Positions 7,826-14,465 of a stretch of 14,465 bases of DNA are shown in pieces. The DNA comes from Conidiobolus incongruus B7586. Taxonomy: Eukaryota > Entomophthoromycota > Entomophthoromycetes > Entomophthorales > Conidiobolaceae. Position 1 is the first letter of the stretch, and every line of letters begins with the position of its first letter. The notes below the pieces were generated by a model, which saw only the letters and a list, made by a program, of their open reading frames with translations, was not told the origin of the DNA and did no database searches. The stretch lies in assembly GCA_000697335.1 (NCBI GenBank), contig JNEM01008303.1:1-14465 (forward strand), written 5' to 3'. Both the position numbers and the translations under genes were made by a program.

Positions 7826-9241
7826 AACATATTATTCAGTTTATTATATTAGAATTAAAGTTTTATAATTTATTTTAAAATAATTGAATATGAATATAAA
7901 AATATTTTATTGATAAATTTCCTTAAATAAAATTCATTATTATAATATTTTAATGTCTCTTATAAATAATAAAATTTGAGTAAATTTAATATCTAGGTTT
8001 ATAATTTAGCTAGATCAAAGTATAATTAGTCATGTGGTATTATAAAAATATGCTTATCATTCATTTCTCAGGATCAGCAAAGATATTAATTTTTTATATA
8101 TAAAAAATTAAAACAACTTTTTTGTTAATTCGGATGTGTTAATTATATCAATATATTTTTAATTTATTCTATCTTATTAAATCCCTTTCATTCAGTTACC
8201 AAGTTTAATTACTAGTCAAGTGTTTTTATATTTACAAATATAGAAAAATTATAACCTTATTCTTTTCATTACCTTGAAATAAAGAATTTCTATTATATAT
8301 ATATATTGTAGTAAGGGAAAATGATAATATTAATTGTGTAACTTTATATTTTATATATTCATTGTATTCAAAAAATTGTTTTAAAATATTTATATTAAAC
8401 CAAGTAGTTAAATTTATGAGTAGAAAGTGTTATATACATATATACTATCTTTAGTCAATAATTTCACAAATAAATAATTCATAAAATTATGAAATATTTT
8501 ATGAAGATTATAGAATGGGTTAATATTTTATTTAGAATTATACATCGAGGTAAAATAATAACATTATAAAAGTGTTATTAACAAAATTTCAACAGCTGCG
8601 ATACCTAATATTGCTACAAATTATTAAACACATTGCAATACATTTCTCTAATACAAAATTAATTTCTTTCATACATGGATAAATTTTAAAATCTATTTAG
8701 AAATTAATCGTGCTTTGAACATTATATAAAGTAATATATGAAATAAATATTATATAGTATGGTTATTATAAAAATACTTTCAGCGAATAAATTATATTAA
8801 TTAATTATTTATTTAGCAATACTTAATTTGAACTTTGTGTAAAGTTATAATATTAAAATTCAACCATATCAAATTAAACAAAATTCATTCAATGTTGATC
8901 AAATTCAATTGATAAACTGAAGTAAATTCAAAATACCCGTATATAAAACTGTTTTTGAATTTAATCATAATAACCTAAGTTTGAAATATATAAATATTCT
9001 AACTTTATAATTGATTTATGATTTCATATTTCTCACATTAATATTTTCCATATAATAAATTTATAAATATTACTGGATAAATATCATTTTGTAATTTCAT
9101 TCAATATTATGTAATAGATATTTTTTTAACATTTAATATATAAATTTAATAATATAAATATTAAAAATTATCATCAATTCTGGTTATAAGATAGTAATTA
9201 TTTATCAATTGATATTTGAATTAATATTAATTTTAATTAAT

Positions 9242-10825
9242 TCAATGTCCTGGACTCATCTTAATTCCAGAGAGAGGTCGATATTTAAGAAACATACTAG
9301 CTAAAAACCCAAATATACTAACACCCATCAGAAAATAAAAGACCCCTCTGAAAGCACCATAATAAGCTAATTTGGCTTCGATAGGAATAGGTTGGGTTAC
9401 ATGCGTTGCTTCATGACCACCACTTCCAATTAAATAAGGATAATCAGCTAACATATTATTTACGATAGCACCAGATATAGCTAACCCAATGGTAGCACCC
9501 ATATTAAAAGTAAAATTGGCAAAACTTGCTATCATAGGTGCATATTCTGGATCAGAAGAAGCTTGAGCTCCAACCAGACCCATTTGCATACCGAAACCAA
9601 CACCAAAACCTAACATAATGACGAATGAAATCATACACCAGTTTGGCAAAGTAGGAGATACTAAGCATAGCAGACCAGCTCCAATCACCATCAATACTTT
9701 CCCAATTCTGATAGGAATTCTGAAGGAATTTAAACGGCTTCCAACAAATCCAGATATCATTGCAAAAAATGAAACACTAATAACATACGGAGCTAATTGA
9801 TATCCTGATTCGCTAGCAGTGTATCCACGGAGAATTTGATAGTATACTGGAAGATAATAGACAATTGTATAGTGGTTAAGGCCCAATGCCAAAGCTATCA
9901 TGACGCATATTTTGGCATTATAGGTGAACATTTTAGGTGGCAAAATGGGCTCTTTGGCAAACCAATATTCAATTATGAAAAATGCGATTAATAGAACAAA
10001 TCCCAAGCAAAGTGGGATCAATACTTGGTAGGACGACCAAGGATAGTCTTTACCACCCCAAGTGGTACTAAGAATAAACAGAGTGATAGCTGTAATCAGA
10101 GTTAAGCATCCTAACACATCAATTCTCTTGAATTTGCTGAGCAAAGATCCTTCGACTCCAGGTAAAGGCATAATAAATATAACAATTAACGCTAACAGAG
10201 CAGTAACAGGCAAATTAATATAAAAAATAAATCTCCAGGTGATATTATCAACGATTACACCTCCTAAAATAGGCCCCAACATATTGCTTATTCCAAAAGT
10301 TACACTAAGGATACCAAGATGAGTTGCCCTATCTTCTAATTTAACAACATCAGAAATAATAATAAAAGATACCGCTATTATACCCCCAGCACCAATACCC
10401 GCGATTGCTCGAAATACAATGAACATAATAATATCAATCGATAACCCACATCCCAAGCTACCTAAAGAGAAGCAGAATAGAGAGAAAAGCATACATGACT
10501 TTCTTCCAAAAATTTCACAAAATTTTCCATAAAGCGGAGTAAAAACAACCATTGTCATAAGGTATGAGGCAGCAATCCAAGTGAGAAAACCTTGGGCGTT
10601 AAAATCATTGGAAATTTTTTCTGTAGCTGTTGATAGAATAGTTTCATCAATACCAGCAACAAACACACCCAGAATAATACCAAGCATTATTATTAATAGT
10701 TGTTTTTTAGAAAGATTTGGTAGTTCAATTATATTACAATTTGATTCCAAATCTTGAGTTATTGAATCTAATTTCTTTTCCCTATCAGTTTCAAATCCAT
10801 TAGATTCATTTGAATTTTCATTCAT
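9242..10825 (-). CDS. MFS drug:H+ antiporter, DHA2 family, 14-TM (paralogue 3)
   Basis: Predicted proton-coupled exporter of 527 residues, intronless and full length. A hydrophilic Asn/Glu/Lys-rich tail (1-42) precedes helix 1 with GIDETILSTA (about 58-67). Motif C is GPILGG in helix 5, motif B is RAIAGIGAGG, and EPILPPKMF and YYLPVYYQILRGYTASESGY are conserved. It is closest to paralogue 1 (roughly 70% identity by eye), sharing SNMLGPILGG, GVEGS/WVEGS-type loops, a Gly/His loop before helix 14 (GSGGHEATH, 467-475) and an SPGH ending against GPGH. The oddity is motif A, which reads GKFCEIFGRK (100-109): the usual acidic Asp is Glu104, preceded by Cys103 instead of Ser. Glu keeps the charge, so the gate may still work. 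The ATG at 10825 is the first in the frame. The substrate is not predictable. Confidence 0.95.
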   Translation of the reverse strand: MNENSNESNGFETDREKKLDSITQDLESNCNIIELPNLSKKQLLIIMLGIILGVFVAGIDETILSTATEKISNDFNAQGFLTWIAASYLMTMVVFTPLYGKFCEIFGRKSCMLFSLFCFSLGSLGCGLSIDIIMFIVFRAIAGIGAGGIIAVSFIIISDVVKLEDRATHLGILSVTFGISNMLGPILGGVIVDNITWRFIFYINLPVTALLALIVIFIMPLPGVEGSLLSKFKRIDVLGCLTLITAITLFILSTTWGGKDYPWSSYQVLIPLCLGFVLLIAFFIIEYWFAKEPILPPKMFTYNAKICVMIALALGLNHYTIVYYLPVYYQILRGYTASESGYQLAPYVISVSFFAMISGFVGSRLNSFRIPIRIGKVLMVIGAGLLCLVSPTLPNWCMISFVIMLGFGVGFGMQMGLVGAQASSDPEYAPMIASFANFTFNMGATIGLAISGAIVNNMLADYPYLIGSGGHEATHVTQPIPIEAKLAYYGAFRGVFYFLMGVSIFGFLASMFLKYRPLSGIKMSPGH

Positions 10826-12446
10826 GATATTAATTAATTTTAAATTTTATAAAATTTTATGAATAAAATAAATTATTTCATAAAGAGAAATCAAAGGAAA
10901 TATATATAAGTATTTATATCATTCCACAATAAATATTGATATTATTTATAATTAAATTACTTGTAAATAAATTGAAGTGTTCATTATATAGTTGAAACAT
11001 AAATTACTCTTATGACACTTTTTCACACTATTTCTCTTTTAATAAAAAAAATATTCTTATTAGCATATATAAAAAAAATTATATCAAAAAATTTTAAAAT
11101 TGAATTTTACTTTAAAATTCAGATAAGATATTACTAATATATATATATATTAATTCATCACCGTTCATTACTATCGAATATATTAAATAATATGAAAATA
11201 TACTAACATATTTTCAGTGATGTAAATTTTGAATAATGAATTAGTTTAAATTCATTTAAATGTGGATAATAAATTTAATATAATTTCTCATAAATGAGAA
11301 TATAATTTTATATGGTAACAAGTTTTTGAATTAAGAATATCTATCGATTTAATATTATATTTATTTAACAAAAATTTTAATTATAAATTAATAGACAATT
11401 ATTCCATAATACATAATAATATGCAAATAACTTTTGATCTTGATAAATCAAATACTAATAATATCGCTCACAGATTATAAACTCGTGCAAACAAAATAAA
11501 AATGCTTTAATCAAAATTAAAATTAAACAAAAAATATCCATATTAATAAATATTGATATATTCTTATAATTCTATTATTATTCTAAAATCAAACTATAGT
11601 TTTTTTTAATTGGAATTTTCACTCATATTATATTTTAATGAGAATACAACTAAAGTGAATCAGCTGCACTGGATATTAACCTGACTAAATTCAAAATTTA
11701 ACAAATTTATTTAAAAATTTTTATTTCAATTTACCTAAAGGATTAATAAAATAATTTTTTTAATAATTATCCAAGTTTTAGTGAAGGTTAATTGAAATAA
11801 TATTTAACTAAATAAATTAATTTAAAGTGCGATAACTATTTTTATAATTTAATCTAATATAAATTGAAATTTATGAAATTTTTATTATAAATTAAACTGG
11901 TTAAATTTTAGATTTTAATTTGATAAATTAATTTTCTACTTTTAGAAATTAAAATCTGAATTTATAAGAAACATTTTTAGATTTAGTAAAATGATTAAAA
12001 ATTCTTAGTATATATGTTATTAGTTCAATATATGTTATTTTCATATTGAGTTATTATTTTTATTATTAAATTTGTTAAACTCACTAGTTATATTAATATT
12101 TAATTTTAAACTTTATAATTTATATATTAAAATTGGAATTCAATACTCACTCATAGAAATTTATTCTCTATATACTATAAGTAAAAGTAACAACTTTAAA
12201 ACTATAGTTCCATACTATCAACCATAATTCTAATTCAAATTGTTACTGATATATATTACCATGTCCTACTCAAGGTATATTGCTATTTTTTAATAAACTA
12301 ACCTTGATATACTTTTCAAGATTATAATCTGATAACAAATATAAAAATGATGAATTTTTTTAATTGTTCAACATGTATTGAAATTATTAGTTTCATAAAA
12401 ATATCAATTCATATATTTTATTTAACTTTGACAGAAAAACTTATTT
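10826..12446. other. AT-rich spacer upstream of MFS gene 3
   Basis: This stretch holds the promoter of gene 3 at its left end and otherwise no ORF, RNA gene or repeat I can support. A short (AT)n run lies near 11137-11150. Base composition is uniformly A/T-rich until the abrupt rise in GC near 12460. Confidence 0.6.
10911..10918 (-). promoter_or_regulatory. TATA box of MFS gene 3
   Basis: The minus strand reads TATAAATA about 86-93 bases upstream of the ATG, an exact TATAWAWR match. Gene 1 has a TATA-like match at a comparable distance, which slightly raises the likelihood for both. Background A/T content makes chance matches common. Confidence 0.4.
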
Positions 12447-12635
12447 TTATTTTGTTAAAGTTAGAAAATCCGGAAATAGATCATTAGTGGCGCGTTGGAA
12501 CATCCGGGCCATAATGATCTGAAGTAAATTGCTGGTGACCATGGGCGAATACTTGACAACTTGGGCAACGACTTGATCTACGAGAGTGGGTTCGAACGAT
12601 CGTTGATGAATTGCTATTAATGGCAGATTATACAT
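12447..12635 (-). CDS. Small ORF, 62 aa, in a GC-rich island (hypothetical or gene fragment)
   Basis: The frame MYNLPLIAIHQRSFEPTLVD... is open for 62 codons in DNA of about 49% GC (12481-12600). That is higher than the transporter genes (about 38%) and far above the surrounding desert. The predicted peptide has no signal sequence or membrane helix. Residues 17-51 could form two amphipathic helices separated by the turn at KYSPMVTS, faintly reminiscent of small helical or histone-fold proteins, but I do not assign a family. The frame stays open for 11 codons upstream of the ATG and is then closed by a stop, beyond which another short frame lies in register. It may be a terminal exon, a remnant of a host gene, or a foreign fragment; a real independent gene is less likely. 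Confidence 0.3.
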   Translation of the reverse strand: MYNLPLIAIHQRSFEPTLVDQVVAQVVKYSPMVTSNLLQIIMARMFQRATNDLFPDFLTLTK

Positions 12636-12668
12636 CAGATTGAGAGGATTTAGGATATAATTAGCTTT

Positions 12669-12821
12669 TTAGGAATTGGTAGTATATGATAGGGGATAGA
12701 ATAAGGTGATCATAGGACAAATAATGGAAAAGAGTGCTTTATGTGTTATGTAAGTATTGGAAGAATTGTACGATCCTGCACATTCTAAAGGAATGTTAGG
12801 TGTGAATAGAAAGATACGCAT
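12669..12821 (-). CDS. Small ORF, 50 aa, in register with the 62-aa ORF
   Basis: An ATG at 12821 opens 50 codons (MRIFLFTPNIPLECAGSYNS...) closed by TAA at 12669-12671. Its distance from the ATG of the downstream ORF is exactly 186 bases, so both share a frame and are separated by one stop and 11 further codons. GC is about 33%. The run is short enough to be chance. If the two belonged together, an intron or a nonsense mutation would have to lie between them, and I saw no strong GTATGT/GTAAGT donor in this strand here. The N-terminal hydrophobic stretch is too short and polar to call a signal peptide. Confidence 0.15.
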   Translation of the reverse strand: MRIFLFTPNIPLECAGSYNSSNTYITHKALFSIICPMITLFYPLSYTTNS

Positions 12822-12936
12822 TGTTAATTCAAAATTGTGACAGATTTTAATTATAATATATAAATATAATATTCATTTGATCCAAAAATTCTAAAATTTA
12901 TAAGATTCAATAATATAGACATTTCAATAGATAAAT

Positions 12937-12971
12937 CACTGAATATGTTATATGCTTTAATATTAACCATC
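12937..12971. repeat. Possible diverged copy 3 of the dispersed repeat core
   Basis: CACTGAAT is followed 18 bases later by TTAACCATC. Copies 1 and 2 have the same two blocks 22 bases apart. The intervening sequence and right flank differ, so this is a weak match that could be partly chance. It is not downstream of any gene visible in the window. Confidence 0.3.
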
Positions 12972-13541
12972 AATTTCACATTGTTATATTTTTTGAAATC
13001 GTCAAATATATACAACAAAGTTTGTTGAAAAATTATAGTAATTCAAATCAAAAGAAAACGTCTAGTTTTAAGACCTTATGATTTGATTATTAATTCGATT
13101 ATTGGATAGGTATTTTGAATCAAAGTCCAAGGCTTTTATAGAAAATTATATTGAAACTTTGAAATAACTATCATAGTTAAATCTATAAATGATGAAAACA
13201 ATCATATATAATGATATAATATCAAGTTTTCATAACTAATCATTAAATCACAATAATATTTTCATCTATTTCAATATAAATATAATTTTTTTTGAAAGCT
13301 GAATCATCAACTGATTTCAAATCTTTTAATGATTAATTTGAATCAAATAATTTTGGAAATTAATAATTATGAAAATAATCAATGGCTTCAAGTCATTTCT
13401 GATCTATTATTTTATATTCAAATTTAATAAGATTACTTTTTTAAATATAACTTTTCTATCAAATACACTTTAGATTAACAATATACCTGTCAAATTCATT
13501 AAAAATCAGTTTATAATATTGAATTTTATGATTCTGAAAAC

Positions 13542-13613
13542 GAATAGCATTGCTAATCGCTCGTAAAAATATAATTTCTATATTGAATTAAAAAGTCAAA
13601 TTGGATGCTATTC
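13542..13613. repeat. 9-bp inverted repeat pair, 54-bp spacer
   Basis: GAATAGCAT (13542-13550) is the exact reverse complement of ATGCTATTC (13605-13613). The segment is slightly less A/T-rich than its surroundings. It could close the base of a small RNA or mark a degenerate element; no further internal stems of note were found. Confidence 0.35.
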
Positions 13614-14465
13614 ATTTCATGAGCTGATTGATTTTGTCACTTATACTAATGAGTCATTTTTGTTAATAAAAATCAATGATAAAACCTGATATCATATTAT
13701 CAAAAATAAATCATAAAACTTAATTAATTGTATTTGAATAATATTCATTGTTTAAGTTTTTCTTATAAGATTTACAAAACTACTATATTATGGCAAATAT
13801 GGGATATTTATTATTTTACACACTTGATTTAAATAAGCAATTTTTATTTTATTTATTCAAACTCATAAATTTCCTTATAATTTTATGGTAATCTATTATT
13901 TAAAATTAGCAATACTCTATTTAAATTTTATAAAGTTTATTTACTTAAATATTTATTATTAAAAATTCAAAATTATTCTTAATATTATAATAAAAGAAAA
14001 TAAATATTAATTTATTAATATATTAAAATAATTTGAAATTTAACTAGTAAATGTCTAATTCAATATAAATATTATTAAATAACTTAATAACTTTCCATTT
14101 GATATATTTTAAAATTAAATTTAAAATGAATATAAATATATAATAAAATTTATTAAAAAAGGATTTAATTTCGATATTATTTTATTTATATAACTAATAT
14201 TAATATTTTATAATTAATTATCAAAACTTTATAAAAAATAGAGTAAATATTGAAATAATAATATTTCAATTTTTTAATTTTATTTGATATTTTATAAATT
14301 TATTAATATAGATATAATTTGTCTATTTTTTGAATATTAATATTATATATAAGTTGATCCTTTATAATTTATTGTTGTTCGATGATTTTTATAAAAATCT
14401 TAGTTTAAATCAATATTTTTGAAATATAAATAAATAATTAATAAAATTAATATTATATTAATTTG

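Larger units (their letters stand above)
6791..9241. other. Long AT-rich spacer between MFS genes 2 and 3
   Basis: No credible ORF is seen on either strand over 2.45 kb. It would contain the promoter of gene 2 (right of 6790) and the 3' region of gene 3 (left of 9241). Recognisable content is a TA/AAT microsatellite (6943-7009), a TTA/TTG microsatellite (7781-7825), and a palindrome-rich island at about 7440-7545. No TATA box as clear as those of genes 1 and 3 was found upstream of gene 2. Confidence 0.7.
12837..14465. other. AT-rich terminal region without recognisable genes
   Basis: No open frame of note on either strand. It contains a diverged copy of the dispersed repeat core (12937-12971), a compact inverted repeat CAACAAA-G-TTTGTTG (about 13012-13026), and a 9-bp inverted repeat pair spaced 54 bases apart (13542-13613). 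The last ~650 bases return to extreme A/T content with nothing visible. Confidence 0.6.

Noticed and set aside
9618-9800. Plus-strand ORF of 60 codons opposite MFS gene 3
   Set aside because: It is an antisense shadow of the conserved coding region, similar to the gene 1 shadow because the sense strands are homologous.
1850-10825. Operon-like organisation of the three transporters
   Set aside because: Spacers of 1.8 and 2.5 kb and separate TATA-like boxes for genes 1 and 3 favour independent genes.
12583-12600. GGGTTCGAAC resembling a tRNA T-arm
   Set aside because: The 5-bp T stem cannot form with the following bases, and no acceptor, D or anticodon arm is found upstream. It lies inside the 62-codon frame.
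12751-12765. ATACTTACAT on the minus strand resembling the U1 snRNA 5' end
   Set aside because: Only about 8 bases agree, and no Sm site or U1-like stem-loops follow.

Overview
This window looks like a compact-gene, extremely AT-rich eukaryotic (most likely fungal) chromosome segment. The reasons are three intronless genes for 14-helix drug:H+ antiporter-type (DHA2) MFS transporters with fungal-style sequence, TATA-like boxes and AATAAA signals, and no bacterial ribosome-binding sites or operons. Intergenic DNA falls to about 10-15% GC in places, while the genes are near 38% GC. An early-diverging zygomycete-type fungus such as Conidiobolus would fit this base composition and intronless MFS expansion. 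That is an inference from general knowledge, not something the sequence proves.

Layout: 1-1849 is AT-rich DNA downstream of gene 1 and holds one copy of a short dispersed repeat. 1850-3439 (-) is MFS gene 1. 3440-5215 is a spacer with two GC-richer, hairpin-dense islands (about 3770-3930 and 4144-4493) and a second repeat copy. 5216-6790 (-) is MFS gene 2. 6791-9241 is a long spacer with microsatellites and a palindrome-rich island (about 7440-7545). 9242-10825 (-) is MFS gene 3. 10826-14465 has no long gene, but contains an anomalous island of about 49% GC with a 62-codon reading frame (12447-12635, -), a diverged third copy of the repeat core, and a long-range inverted repeat.

The three transporters are tandem paralogues in the same orientation. 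Spacers of 1.8 and 2.5 kb make separate promoters likely. Genes 1 and 3 are closest to each other (roughly 70% identical by eye, sharing a PGH C-terminus and a Gly/His loop before the last helix); gene 2 is more diverged, mainly in its tails and that loop. All keep the DHA2 landmarks, except that gene 3 has lost the acidic Asp of motif A. They probably export amphiphilic or toxic compounds, or basic amino acids, using the proton gradient; the substrate cannot be read from sequence.

The best candidates for something undescribed are non-coding: the 350-bp hairpin-rich island between genes 1 and 2, which resembles a structured RNA gene but matches none I recognise, and a roughly 52-bp repeat retained downstream of genes 1 and 2.
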